Shown: positions 1-6,756 of the stretch, in pieces
How the letters are laid out: each line of letters starts with the position of its first letter
Position numbering within the stretch: the stretch's first letter is position 1
Source of the DNA: a virus
Virus record (IMG/VR): IMGVR_UViG_3300020125_000531
Location: 1-29,914 of that record
Reading direction: 5' to 3' (one strand)
DNA length: 29,914 nt
Program-made: the position numbers and the translations under genes
The notes under the pieces: model-generated
What the model saw: only the letters and a program-made list of their open reading frames with translations
Told to the model about the DNA's origin: nothing
Databases searched by the model: none

Positions 1-97
1 CACGGTGCCACTTTCCGGGTCCGAAGTGTAATCGGACCCATTCCCGCCACGTCTCGGCGCGGCGTAGCGTGCAAGGGACACCGAAGCGCGGACGCGG
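1..97. repeat. Direct terminal repeat, left copy (circular seam)
   Basis: The first 97 bases are identical to the last 97 bases of the window (29818-29914). This is the usual sign of a circular molecule, or of a terminally redundant one, cut at an arbitrary point. The unit genome is then 29,817 bp. The repeat lies inside a small reading frame rather than in a special terminus, which favours an assembly overlap of a circle over a true physical end. Confidence 0.95.
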
Positions 98-115
98 CCG
101 TCGCAAAACGAGCAT
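1..115 (-). CDS. Seam-spanning small protein, N-terminal part
   Basis: This is the 5' part of a 54-residue minus-strand gene starting at ATG 115 and continuing across the seam to a TGA at 29768. The full product begins MLVLRRPRPRFG and has a Trp/Arg-rich middle (ETWREWVRLHFGPGKWHR). No domain is recognised. Its stop overlaps the GTG start of the next gene as GTGA, which supports translation. A competing frame begins at GTG 162, overlapping the TAG of the upstream gene, and carries a CSFCDG zinc-ribbon-like start before ending near 29811. The two frames may be alternatives, or halves of one frameshifted gene. Confidence 0.45.
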   Translation of the reverse strand, partial: MLVLRRPRPRFGVPCTLRRAETWREWVRLHFGPGKWHR

Positions 116-161
116 GGGGCAAAGATAGCGTCGAGCTTGTCGACGCGACTCGCCGGTATCA

Positions 162-401
162 CTAGGCCCCCCAACGCGCTCGAATGAGCGCTTGAAGCTC
201 GTTCGTGAGCTTCTCGTGGAACGCCGGATCGATCTTGGAGCCTTCCTCTTTCAGGATGCGCACGGCGAGGTCGATGGTGCTTTTCAGGAGCACGAGCGCG
301 GGGCCGGGCACCATCGCAGCTTCGAGGGCGGGGATGGCGATGCCCTCGACCTCGGAAATCACGTTTGCAACATCAGTCGCGGTCGGAGCTTGCGTCGACA
401 T
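162..401 (-). CDS. Hypothetical 79-residue protein
   Basis: The protein starts MSTQAPTATD behind a GGAGG ribosome binding site 6 bases upstream. Residues 10-50 form a hydrophobic to amphipathic helical stretch (VANVISEVEGIAIPALEAAM, then ALVLLKSTIDLAVRIL), followed by a charged helical tail. This could be membrane-associated or part of a small helical bundle; no family is recognised. It sits in a run of tightly spaced early genes: its first bases overlap the end of the lipoprotein gene upstream, and its TAG touches the next frame. Confidence 0.7.
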   Translation of the reverse strand: MSTQAPTATDVANVISEVEGIAIPALEAAMVPGPALVLLKSTIDLAVRILKEEGSKIDPAFHEKLTNELQALIRARWGA

Positions 402-642
402 GGGTACCTCCGTCGTCGGGACAGGTGAGAGCGGGCAACGGCGCCGCTGGCCACGAGGGGAGCCACACGTCGCGCACATCGCGCACGTTTTGCAGCGCCT
501 CTTGACAGGTGTGCGCCTGGTTGACAGCGCGTCGCATTTGCGTCGCGTAAAGCGACGTGTCGATGTCCGCGGCCGGAATCGGTCGCGAACCGCACGCCGC
601 GAGCGCAACGAGCACAGTGAGATTCAGCAGCACTCTCGACAT
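373..642 (-). CDS. Small lipoprotein
   Basis: An 89-residue protein with a short N-terminal signal and a lipobox (LVALAAC with Cys17 followed by GS), so it is probably lipidated and anchored in the envelope. The mature part has two further cysteines (CQEAL, LTCPDD) and an acidic C-terminus. The start follows AAAGGAGATGTA and overlaps the TAA of the membrane-protein gene upstream as TAATG. A small membrane protein followed by a small lipoprotein could be a lysis pair of the holin/Rz1 type, but nothing specific proves that. Confidence 0.7.
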   Translation of the reverse strand: MSRVLLNLTVLVALAACGSRPIPAADIDTSLYATQMRRAVNQAHTCQEALQNVRDVRDVWLPSWPAAPLPALTCPDDGGTHVDASSDRD

Positions 643-785
643 TACATCTCCTTTCGGTCGCACCACTTCGTGAAGTAGACGGCGCCAACGACCACCGCCG
701 CACAAACCCACAGCCCGAATCGGTGCTGCGTGTACGCCAAGCCGAGGCACGCCCCCATGAGAAACGACTCGAGGTGCGGGTTCAC
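642..785 (-). CDS. Small membrane protein
   Basis: A 47-residue reading from a GTG start. It has one clear transmembrane helix (FGLWVCAAVVVGAVYF, about residues 23-38), a weaker hydrophobic stretch before it (FLMGACLGLAY), and a basic end (KWCDRKEM). The open frame extends to an ATG at 866 inside the methyltransferase gene, so the start is uncertain; no strong ribosome binding site decides it. The stop overlaps the lipoprotein start (TAATG). It may be a holin-like or other membrane protein. Confidence 0.5.
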   Translation of the reverse strand: MNPHLESFLMGACLGLAYTQHRFGLWVCAAVVVGAVYFTKWCDRKEM

Positions 786-798
786 GAGAGGGAAGATA

Positions 799-1584
799 TC
801 ACGGATTCGCGGCAAAGAACGCCCGAGCGAAACCGGGTGCTGTGATCGCTCGGTGCGCGGCGACATGGCAATGCAGCGCGCGACGACGACCGCGACAGCG
901 CCTGCACGGTGGGCCGCCGCCTAGCGCCTTGACGAACGGCCCGCGCGTCGGGATCGTGAACTCGCCCCACAGCGCCGTTCTCTTCGTCCAGGGGTCGCCA
1001 AAGTCCCGCGGCTCAAACACATCGCGCGGCGTGCCGAGGTACTTGCTCAAGAGACCAGTCGGGTTTTCGAGCGCCCACCAGCGTGGCCGCGTTGCCAACA
1101 CAATCCGCAAGCAAGCCAACACCACTTCGAGCCCACCGCGAATGTCTCGAGGCAAACGCGGGTGACCGTTGCGAGCGATCGAAAACTGGTCGCACGGCGG
1201 CGCAGCGAGCACCCCCCACACATTGCTCGGCGGCCGGAAGGTCCGGACGTCCATGTCCGGAAGCGTCACACGCACCACCCTGTAGCCTGCTTTCTTGTAG
1301 GGCTCGGACCACGCCCCCGAGCCGGCGCAAAGGTCCAAGATGACGCGCGATCGCACCGGTATTACCGCCGGAGCTCGGGTAATACCCCGCCAGCGCGGTA
1401 ATACCGTCTCGAGGGCGCCGGCGCCGGTAATACCCCGACGGCCGCCGAGGGCGCGCCAAAGGAGCCAGGGCCCGAGCCCCTCCGGACCCCTTGTTTTCTT
1501 GCGGATCGCGTCGAGCTTACGGCGCTCCTCATCGGTGATACGCATCGGAAAAACCGCACCGCGTCGACCGTCTCGGTTTTGCAT
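799..1584 (-). CDS. C5-cytosine DNA methyltransferase
   Basis: A 261-residue protein with the hallmarks of the Dcm-type m5C methyltransferases. These are an AdoMet-binding motif I (VILDLCAGSGAWSEPY, residues 81-96), the catalytic motif APPCDQFS with Cys131, and ENP (residues 173-175) with a following WTKRTALWG segment. It is short for the family and the target-recognition region is small. The start MQNRD is preceded by GAGGG. The first 75 residues (MRITDEERRKL then an Arg/Gly-rich stretch) are not part of the fold. The stretch of about residues 50-77 is encoded by four copies of the genome-wide GGTATTACC motif. Likely role: methylating the viral genome against host restriction. It is first in the minus-strand unit that continues through the seam. 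Confidence 0.8.
   Translation of the reverse strand: MQNRDGRRGAVFPMRITDEERRKLDAIRKKTRGPEGLGPWLLWRALGGRRGITGAGALETVLPRWRGITRAPAVIPVRSRVILDLCAGSGAWSEPYKKAGYRVVRVTLPDMDVRTFRPPSNVWGVLAAPPCDQFSIARNGHPRLPRDIRGGLEVVLACLRIVLATRPRWWALENPTGLLSKYLGTPRDVFEPRDFGDPWTKRTALWGEFTIPTRGPFVKALGGGPPCRRCRGRRRALHCHVAAHRAITAPGFARAFFAANP
1358..1434. repeat. Cluster of four GGTATTACC motifs
   Basis: GGTATTACC is present at 1358-1366 and its reverse complement GGTAATACC at 1378-1386, 1397-1405 and 1426-1434. The first two are inverted around GAGCTC and form a near-perfect version of a 26-bp palindrome whose half sites recur elsewhere (3242, 10153, 16957, 16975, 18763, 23308). The cluster lies inside the methyltransferase coding region, close to the divergent control region, as expected of a protein-binding array. 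Confidence 0.8.
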
Positions 1585-1735
1585 GGGGCCCTCGAGCTGT
1601 AGCCCGGCCGATTGACAGACGCAAAGAACCATGCACCCTAGGGGGCAACACGGAATGCAGCGAAAGCCGCCCACGTCTGCCGCTCACCCTAGTGTGTGGG
1701 TACCGTCGGTGCCCACGCTTTCGCGTCCGTTGCCG
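1585..1735. promoter_or_regulatory. Divergent control region (methyltransferase / GroES-like operon)
   Basis: About 150 bp separate the minus-strand methyltransferase start from the first plus-strand gene, so both promoters should be here. A TTGACA hexamer lies at about 1611-1616 on the plus strand without a convincing -10 at 16-18 bp. The octamer CACCCTAG occurs twice (around 1633 and 1685) and could be an operator. I cannot place a promoter with confidence. Confidence 0.4.
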
Positions 1736-2002
1736 ATGCGCTCGGCGCCGACGCCGGTCAAGCGCGTCCACACAACCGCCGAGCGCGAGCATCTCTGCGA
1801 GACGTGGTGGAACGCCAAAGAGCTTGTCGAGTCACTCGAAGCGCAGCTCTCAGCCGCACACCAAGCAAAGATCCGCGCAGCCAAGGCGCTTGTCGAAGCG
1901 GTCGGCACCGGAAAAACCTTCACGTGGCGCGGACACCTTCTCACCGGAGCGCGCCGCCTCTCCACCTACTTCATCCGTCAACGCACCGTCGAAACACTCT
2001 GA
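1736..2002 (+). CDS. Hypothetical small helical protein
   Basis: An 88-residue frame, first in the plus-strand mini-operon. The middle (AEREHLCETWWNAKELVESLEAQLSAAHQAKIRAAKALVEA) is predicted to be one long, partly coiled-coil helix, followed by a short beta-like tail (TFTWRGHLL). This resembles small uncharacterised phage proteins of helix-plus-tail layout. The GTGKT string in it is not a Walker A motif. The start is uncertain: the frame is open to 1631 and no clear ribosome binding site is seen before ATG 1736. Confidence 0.55.
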   Translation: MRSAPTPVKRVHTTAEREHLCETWWNAKELVESLEAQLSAAHQAKIRAAKALVEAVGTGKTFTWRGHLLTGARRLSTYFIRQRTVETL

Positions 2003-2017
2003 AAGGACCACCGCACC

Positions 2018-2455
2018 ATGAATCAGCGCATCCCGGGTAAGCCGCAGCTGCCCAACGAAAAACAAATCCTCGACGCGCACATGATGGCGCAAGCCGAGCG
2101 GCTCGATAAAGCCATCCGCGAGGGCAAGCAATACGGCGACGGCGCGCCGTTCGAGATCGAGCCCGTGGCCCCGGGGTGGATTCTCTGTCACCTCATCGAG
2201 CACCCCGAAAGCGAAGGCGGCATCATCTTTCCTGAGTACGTCGCCAAACGCTTCGTGCACTACAAAGCGGTCCGCGTCGGCCCCCCGGCGCAAAACGCAC
2301 TCGGGCACGACAAGCCGCGCACCGTGACCGAGGTTGGACAAGAATTCGTGACGCAAGGGAGTGCGATGGCTCACGTGCACCGCGGCGTCTCACTCTACTT
2401 CCACCAGCAAGACTCGGTGCTCTGCTGTATCCGTCCGCGCGCGGTGGCGTCGTGA
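2018..2455 (+). CDS. GroES-like co-chaperonin
   Basis: A 145-residue protein whose C-terminal 100 residues follow the Cpn10/GroES pattern. There is a first strand and loop (PGWILCHLIEHP, residues 52-63), the roof-loop-like EGGIIFPE (66-73), KAVRVGPP (83-90), a segment matching the family's KxGD..V region (TEVGQEFVTQG), and a final YF...DSVLCCI strand where GroES has an acidic residue then the last strand. The N-terminal 45 residues are extra and helical. Phage co-chaperonins such as T4 gp31 replace host GroES for capsid folding; that role is inferred here. The ribosome binding site is AAAGGA. The stop overlaps the next start as GTGA. No GroEL is encoded, so it would work with the host's. Confidence 0.55.
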   Translation: MNQRIPGKPQLPNEKQILDAHMMAQAERLDKAIREGKQYGDGAPFEIEPVAPGWILCHLIEHPESEGGIIFPEYVAKRFVHYKAVRVGPPAQNALGHDKPRTVTEVGQEFVTQGSAMAHVHRGVSLYFHQQDSVLCCIRPRAVAS

Positions 2456-2613
2456 CCGAGCACGAAAAGGGGCGCCTTCGGCACTACCTCACCGAGGTCG
2501 CCACGATGCTCGATGAAGATGACGTGGGGTCAGCGCTCGTCACCATTCGGGAGTGTGGCGAAGAATTCGGGCTCGACCTCGAGAGCGACGACGACGAAGA
2601 AATCGAAGGATGA
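2452..2613 (+). CDS. Small acidic protein
   Basis: A 53-residue protein with a GTG start overlapping the stop of the GroES-like gene. The sequence is helical (KGRLRHYLTEVATMLDEDD) with a strongly acidic C-terminus (ESDDDEEIEG). No family is recognised. The overlap at both ends (GTGA in, ATGA out) is the main evidence that it is translated. Confidence 0.55.
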   Translation: MTEHEKGRLRHYLTEVATMLDEDDVGSALVTIRECGEEFGLDLESDDDEEIEG

Positions 2614-2690
2614 GGCGCCTCGCGTGCCTCGTCGCCGATTGGTTCCGATCGTGCGAAGAAAAACTCATGACGTGGCTGGCGGGCAAATGA
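2610..2690 (+). CDS. 26-residue peptide
   Basis: MRRLACLVADWFRSCEEKLM... is a short amphipathic helix with a basic N-terminus. Its ATG overlaps the previous stop (ATGA) and its TGA overlaps the next ATG (ATGA), an exact tiling that suggests a real coupled micro-gene. Confidence 0.4.
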   Translation: MRRLACLVADWFRSCEEKLMTWLAGK

Positions 2691-2917
2691 GCCCGCCTTG
2701 CCCGTCGTGCCGCAAGAAAGTCGCGCGCACCGTGTCGTGCGCCGACGCCGCCGAAACGCACGTGCATTGGCACTGCCCTTGCGGCCGAGAATGGCCGATC
2801 TATCGCGAGCGCCGCCTAGTGAAACTGGATGTGCCCCGCCAAAACTTGCCGGACAATTTCGATGATGCCCATCACAAGCGCGCTTCCGCCCATCGCCATC
2901 ACCGGCCGGGTTTTTGA
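2687..2917 (+). CDS. Zinc-ribbon protein
   Basis: A 76-residue protein with a C4 zinc ribbon: CPSC at residues 5-8, then a CPCG pair near residue 31, with HVHWH between them. After REWPIYRERRL the last 30 residues are His-rich and lack family character. They run antisense over the end of the convergent late gene ending at 2816, so this tail may be only the consequence of the overlap. It is last in the plus-strand mini-operon and is coupled to the previous gene by ATGA. Confidence 0.6.
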   Translation: MSPPCPSCRKKVARTVSCADAAETHVHWHCPCGREWPIYRERRLVKLDVPRQNLPDNFDDAHHKRASAHRHHRPGF

Positions 2918-3223
2918 CTTGCGCTCGTAGCGATTGCGCTCCTCTTCGAGCTTGCGGAGCGCGGGGCGCTTTACCTGCGTGATGTCCTCCCAGTCGTCCG
3001 GCAGCGGCGCGAAGTCTCGGAGCCCAACTGCCTTGCCGACCGATCCGAGCTGCCCCGACACAGTGCCGAGCATGCGCTCGATTTTGGGGAGCGACTCGAG
3101 CTTGCGATCGACTGCAGCAAGATGCTTGTCCGTTTTCTCGCGCCACGCATCGGTTTCGTCCTGTCGCGCTTCGAGGCTCACGGTGCGACCGAGAACGAAA
3201 TCGATGTCTGCCTGAGTCGTCAT
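2816..3223 (-). CDS. Coiled-coil membrane-anchored protein
   Basis: A 135-residue protein with a long N-terminal helix rich in heptad-like charged and hydrophobic residues (about 1-60). A conserved-looking middle follows (FAPLPDDWEDITQVKRPALRK), then a basic stretch (NRYERKSK) and a C-terminal transmembrane helix (MAMGGSALVMGIIEIVRQVLA). It is the last gene of the late operon, starting behind AAAAAGGACGTCC. It overlaps the convergent plus-strand zinc-ribbon gene by 102 bp. It could be a membrane-tethered spacer or spanin-like element; the function is unknown. Confidence 0.7.
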   Translation of the reverse strand: MTTQADIDFVLGRTVSLEARQDETDAWREKTDKHLAAVDRKLESLPKIERMLGTVSGQLGSVGKAVGLRDFAPLPDDWEDITQVKRPALRKLEEERNRYERKSKTRPVMAMGGSALVMGIIEIVRQVLAGHIQFH

Positions 3224-3241
3224 GGACGTCCTTTTTTTGCG

Positions 3242-3258
3242 GGTATTACCCGAGCTCG
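3242..3258. repeat. GGTATTACC motif, extended half-palindrome
   Basis: GGTATTACCCGAGCTCG lies in the gap between two late genes and supplies the TAA stop of the 62-residue gene next to it. The next four bases also match the copy at 10153. Confidence 0.85.
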
Positions 3259-3434
3259 CGGCGCCGGCGTCGCCGTTCGTACAGCTCGCCGAGCTTGACT
3301 CGAGTCGCGTCGTCGACAGCGCGAATGTCAGTGTCCGCGTGCCGACGCCAAAAGGCCCGGGCCGCCTCGAGTGAGCCCGGGCCGTGCACAACGTCGCCGT
3401 AACGGTCGACCACCACGAAGCGAACCGCGCCCAT
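3246..3434 (-). CDS. Hypothetical 62-residue protein
   Basis: The sequence starts MGAVRFVVVDRYGDVVHGPG, a beta-strand-rich opening, followed by helices and a very basic C-terminus (LYERRRRRRELG). Its stop codon lies inside the GGTAATACC repeat. It follows the 24-residue membrane peptide by a few bases. No family is recognised. Confidence 0.6.
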   Translation of the reverse strand: MGAVRFVVVDRYGDVVHGPGSLEAARAFWRRHADTDIRAVDDATRVKLGELYERRRRRRELG

Positions 3435-3437
3435 CGG

Positions 3438-3512
3438 TTAGCCCCTCGGCAATCTGCCGCGAAACAGCCAACCGAAGAGCACGCCGCCGATAAAAACAGG
3501 AACAAAGTACAT
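3438..3512 (-). CDS. 24-residue membrane peptide
   Basis: MYFVPVFIGGVLFGWLFRGRLPRG is translated from an ATG that overlaps the TGA of the upstream gene (TGATG). It is one hydrophobic helix with a positively charged end, so probably a single-pass membrane peptide. The coupling and the late-operon position support it despite its size. Confidence 0.5.
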   Translation of the reverse strand: MYFVPVFIGGVLFGWLFRGRLPRG

Positions 3513-3838
3513 CAGAGCCCCGCGTCGTGGTCCGCCGCGTGCGTCTTGTTGGCCTCGCTCGGCGCGTGCGTCTTGTCGGCCTCGAGCGCCTGATCGAGCG
3601 CCTTTTGCGCGGACAGCCGATCCTCGACATCCTTGCGAGCTTGCGCCTTTAGCGCCTCGATCTGCTCTTTGCGTGCCTTGGTGCCGACCGATGTCTCGAT
3701 GACAGTGGCCAGGTAGGCTTCCTTGTCCTGGGCCACGAGATCGAGGTAGGCAACGCGCGCCTTCGGGCGATCGTCGAAGGGGAGCACCTCGTAGGGTGCC
3801 GAGGAAGTAGCAGGGGCGACGATGACGAGGTGTTTCAT
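3512..3838 (-). CDS. Hypothetical 108-residue helical protein
   Basis: The start MKHLVIVAP follows GGAGAAAACACC. A short beta N-terminus (MKHLVIVAPATSSAPYEVLPFDDRPKARVAYLDLVAQDKEAY) is followed by a long charged helix of Lys/Glu/Ala and an acidic, His-containing tail. It lies directly downstream of the fibre gene, where phages often keep a fibre assembly or attachment protein, but there is no direct evidence of that role. Confidence 0.65.
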   Translation of the reverse strand: MKHLVIVAPATSSAPYEVLPFDDRPKARVAYLDLVAQDKEAYLATVIETSVGTKARKEQIEALKAQARKDVEDRLSAQKALDQALEADKTHAPSEANKTHAADHDAGL

Positions 3839-3869
3839 GGTGGTGTTTTCTCCTCTGTGGAAATCAGGT

Positions 3870-6209
3870 TCAGGTGAGCGTGCGCAAGAGCTGCGGCGTA
3901 AAGATGATCTCCGCGGCGCACACCGTTTGCTCGGTGGTAGCACCGGTCGAAAACGAAAGCCGCAACGTTCGGGCGGCCGGGGCCGTGACCGTCAGCGCCC
4001 ACGTCGCCGCACCGGCATCGAAAAACGAATCGGTCGGATCGTTGGCGCCGCCGATGATGGTCGCGACTCCCGCCATGCAACGAACGAGCGCGTATACCCT
4101 TCCCGACTGCGCAAGCGTCCCTGCCGCATTGGTCGCAAGCCAGTCGATGATCACGTGATAGACAACATCGTCTTGTAGCTGAACCTCAGCACCGGATGGG
4201 CCGTTGAGCTTCAGTAGCGTCGTTTCACCCGCGCCGAGCCCCGGCGTCGTATTGTAGACACCGAGCCGCGTAGCTTGCATCGCACCGGCAGCGCCGTTGC
4301 CGACGTAGCCGTGCGAATGCTCGGCCAGGCGAAGCGCGTTGGCTTTCAGGCCGGAAGCGTGTGCACCGAGCCCCGCCGCCACGCTCAGCACACCACCGGC
4401 GACCATCGAAAAGTCGCCGCTTGCCGTGTTGGATTGACCACCACCGACAGCCGCGTGGTCACCCGAAGCGGTTCCCGTGCCACCACCGGAAACGACCGCA
4501 CCGCTACCGCTCGCGACGTTGGACGAACCACCACCGACGGTCGAATTGGCCGCAGAAGCGGTGTTGCTGCCGCCACCGCCGACGCTCGAATTGGCGGCGG
4601 AAGCCGCGTTGCCAGCGCCGCCCGCGATGGTCGCACTTGCACCCGACGCGGTGTTGCCATTGCCACCACCAACGGTCGCATTGGGATTGGTCGTGACGGT
4701 GTTGCTGACACCGCCGCCGATGGTGCAGCCCGCTCCGGGGCTCGAGATGTGGTTGCCGGTGCCGCCGCCAATCGAGGCGTCGTCGCCCACGGTCGTGTTT
4801 GATTCACCCCCCGCAATCGTCGAGCCCTGCCCGCCCGCGTTGTTGACGGCACCGCCACCGACGGTCGCATTGACGCCAGCCGTCGTGTTGGTGACACCGC
4901 CACCGATCGTCTGCCCCGTCAGCGCCGCCGTCGCCAAGCCGCCGATGCCACCCGCGACGGTCGAATTGGAAGCTCCGGTGCCGACAGTGTTGCCCGATCC
5001 ACCGCCGATGGTGCTGTTGTCTGCGTCGATCGAATTGGTCGTACCACCGCCAACGGTCGACGCAGCATTGTTGCCGACCTGATTGTGGTCGCCGCCGCCG
5101 ATGGTGTTGAACGAACCGCCGCCGAGCCCGTTACTGAACCCGCCGCCGATGACGTGGTGGTCGCCACCTTCTGAGGCGATCGAATTGGTGTCTCCACCAC
5201 CGATGACCGACGCAACGACGCCCACGATGGTGTTGCTGACACCGCCGCCGATGGTGTCGTGAGCGTCGTCGGCCTCGTTCAGCTCGCCGCCGCCGATCAC
5301 GCTGTTGGCGCCGAGCGCCTGGTTATTTGCACCACCACCGACGGCAGCATTGGTGCCGCCTGCCGTGTTGGTATTGCCGCCCACCACCGAGCTATGACTC
5401 GTCTGTGCTTGGTTGTTTTCGCCACCACCGATAAAGCTTTGGTCGCCGCTCGCCGTGTTGGTGCTGCCGCCGCCGACAGCGGACGCGATGCCTTGCGCCA
5501 GGTTGGTCGTGCCACCCGCAACGGCGGAATTGTCGCCATCGGCCCCGTTGGTGAGACCACCGGCTACCGTTGCATGGTCGCCGCTCACTTCGTTGCCGGT
5601 GCCGCCACCGATGACCCCGGAGATGACTCCGACGTTGACTGTATTGGAGTCGCCACCGCCGATCGCACCGTTGCCGGCGCAAAGATTGTTGGAACCGCCA
5701 CCGATCGAAGAATCAGCTCCCGTCGCAGCTACGGCATTGGCGAGCCCGCCCGCGATGGTGCTGTTGTCCGAATGAGCGGTGTTTTGGTCACCACCCGCGA
5801 CGGTCGCAAAGTTGCCGTCGACCGGAAGCGTCGGCGCCGTCGCGCTACCGTGTGCCGTGATGCCTTGCTTCGTGTCGTCGATGGTCTGCGGGTTGACGCA
5901 TACCGCCGGATCGCGCTTTATGTTGGTGGTGTCGAGCGCCACCGCGTTGTCCGCGATGTAAGGACTCGCACCGCCGCCACCACCGGGCGCTGGCAATGCA
6001 ACCCAGAACCCGCCGCGCACCGACGCGATGTGCGTCGCGTCCGCGGGGCCCACATCGTCAGGCTCCCATACGAAATGGCGCCCGGCCGCTTGCAGCCAAC
6101 ACACCACGCCTTCGCACATCGGCTCGGTAAGGGCGAGATTTGCAGCCGTGTCTACGGCCACCGGGACGCCGGTGTTTTCCGTCGGCGTACGCAAGATGGG
6201 AGTCGTCAT
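3870..6209 (-). CDS. Trimeric fibre / receptor-binding protein with YadA-head-like repeats
   Basis: A 779-residue protein. Residues 1-130 are a probable attachment region. From about residue 135 to 610 there are some 30 short repeats of the form GGGxxNxAxGxxAxV, the pattern of the left-handed beta-roll of YadA-type trimeric adhesin heads. The last 170 residues (from LAEHSHGYVGNG) form a beta-rich domain whose layout (LNGPSGAEVQLQDDVVYHVIIDW... WALTVTAPAARTLRLSFSTG) resembles C-terminal domains of many phage tail fibres. The likely role is host recognition as a homotrimer. The DNA is internally repetitive, which explains several long spurious frames on the other strand. The start is ATG at 6209. 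Confidence 0.8.
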   Translation of the reverse strand: MTTPILRTPTENTGVPVAVDTAANLALTEPMCEGVVCWLQAAGRHFVWEPDDVGPADATHIASVRGGFWVALPAPGGGGGASPYIADNAVALDTTNIKRDPAVCVNPQTIDDTKQGITAHGSATAPTLPVDGNFATVAGGDQNTAHSDNSTIAGGLANAVAATGADSSIGGGSNNLCAGNGAIGGGDSNTVNVGVISGVIGGGTGNEVSGDHATVAGGLTNGADGDNSAVAGGTTNLAQGIASAVGGGSTNTASGDQSFIGGGENNQAQTSHSSVVGGNTNTAGGTNAAVGGGANNQALGANSVIGGGELNEADDAHDTIGGGVSNTIVGVVASVIGGGDTNSIASEGGDHHVIGGGFSNGLGGGSFNTIGGGDHNQVGNNAASTVGGGTTNSIDADNSTIGGGSGNTVGTGASNSTVAGGIGGLATAALTGQTIGGGVTNTTAGVNATVGGGAVNNAGGQGSTIAGGESNTTVGDDASIGGGTGNHISSPGAGCTIGGGVSNTVTTNPNATVGGGNGNTASGASATIAGGAGNAASAANSSVGGGGSNTASAANSTVGGGSSNVASGSGAVVSGGGTGTASGDHAAVGGGQSNTASGDFSMVAGGVLSVAAGLGAHASGLKANALRLAEHSHGYVGNGAAGAMQATRLGVYNTTPGLGAGETTLLKLNGPSGAEVQLQDDVVYHVIIDWLATNAAGTLAQSGRVYALVRCMAGVATIIGGANDPTDSFFDAGAATWALTVTAPAARTLRLSFSTGATTEQTVCAAEIIFTPQLLRTLT

Positions 6210-6228
6210 GGTAGCGGGGTCTTTCTTG

Positions 6229-6387
6229 TCAGCGAACGCGAGTCAAATGAGGATTGCGCCGTCGGGCTGAGGGCGAAGCGCGCCGCGTCGATGCGGCGAG
6301 AATCGCCCTAGCCCTCGGCAGGGGTATGCGCATCCGTGCGGCGATACCCATCGCCGCGGCCTCGAACCCGGAATGCTTCGGGTGCAC
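6229..6387 (-). CDS. Small basic protein (AAxTRxASxxARRxNPxLxRV family)
   Basis: A 52-residue protein from a GTG start with AGAAGGG upstream. The sequence runs MHPKHSGFEAAAMGIAARM, then IPLPRARAILAASTRRASPS, then ARRRNPHLTRVR. Small phage proteins with this pattern (KxxGF..A...IA....I....A.AILAA.TR.AS..A...NP.L..V) are common next to structural genes. The high Arg content suggests nucleic-acid binding, perhaps in genome packaging; that is inference. It would be missed by an ATG-only search. Confidence 0.65.
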   Translation of the reverse strand: MHPKHSGFEAAAMGIAARMRIPLPRARAILAASTRRASPSARRRNPHLTRVR

Positions 6388-6399
6388 GGTGGGCCCTTC

Positions 6400-6741
6400 T
6401 CAGTTTTGCAGCGGATCGACCTCGAGCACGTAGTCGAGATCGGTTGCGACGGCGAGTAGCCACGTGGTGACCGTAAGCACGGTGCCGCTCGTGAAAGCCA
6501 CCTGAGCGTTTCCACCCGCACCAGCGCCTCGGAGATTGGCGACTGCCTTCATGCTGTTGGTATCCCAGCCGCCGCCCGAAGTGATGGTGTGCGTGTAGAC
6601 GCCTACGCCCGTGCGGGCCACCGCGACGATGCCGCGCGAGTTGCTCTGCGAAGCAAGCACGCTTGCCGCGCCGAACCCGCCCGCGTCAGTACCCTTGATG
6701 AGGGCAAAGTACGAACCGAACAAAACGCCTGCTGTGCTCAT
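6400..6741 (-). CDS. Beta-rich structural protein candidate
   Basis: A 113-residue protein, MSTAGVLFGSYFALIKGTD..., rich in Gly, Ala, Thr and Val with alternating beta-strand patterns (GIVAVARTGVGVYTHTITSGG, AQVAFTSGTVLTVTTWL) and almost no charge. It looks like a small beta-sandwich structural or fibre-accessory subunit. The start follows GGAAGGAAATCACA. It lies between the larger beta protein and the fibre. The function is inferred only from composition and context. Confidence 0.65.
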   Translation of the reverse strand: MSTAGVLFGSYFALIKGTDAGGFGAASVLASQSNSRGIVAVARTGVGVYTHTITSGGGWDTNSMKAVANLRGAGAGGNAQVAFTSGTVLTVTTWLLAVATDLDYVLEVDPLQN

Positions 6742-6756
6742 TGTGATTTCCTTCCG

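Noticed and set aside
642-866. Longer 74-residue version of the small membrane protein
   Set aside because: The extra N-terminus lies within the methyltransferase gene, has no ribosome binding site and no membrane or domain character; the shorter GTG start is preferred but not certain.
1892-1917. GTGKT string resembling a Walker A motif in the 88-residue protein
   Set aside because: The first Gly of GxxxxGK[TS] is missing, the protein is far too short for an ATPase, and no Walker B follows.
5259-6311. 350-codon open frame on the plus strand opposite the fibre
   Set aside because: Its repeats mirror the fibre repeats, and its composition is not protein-like.
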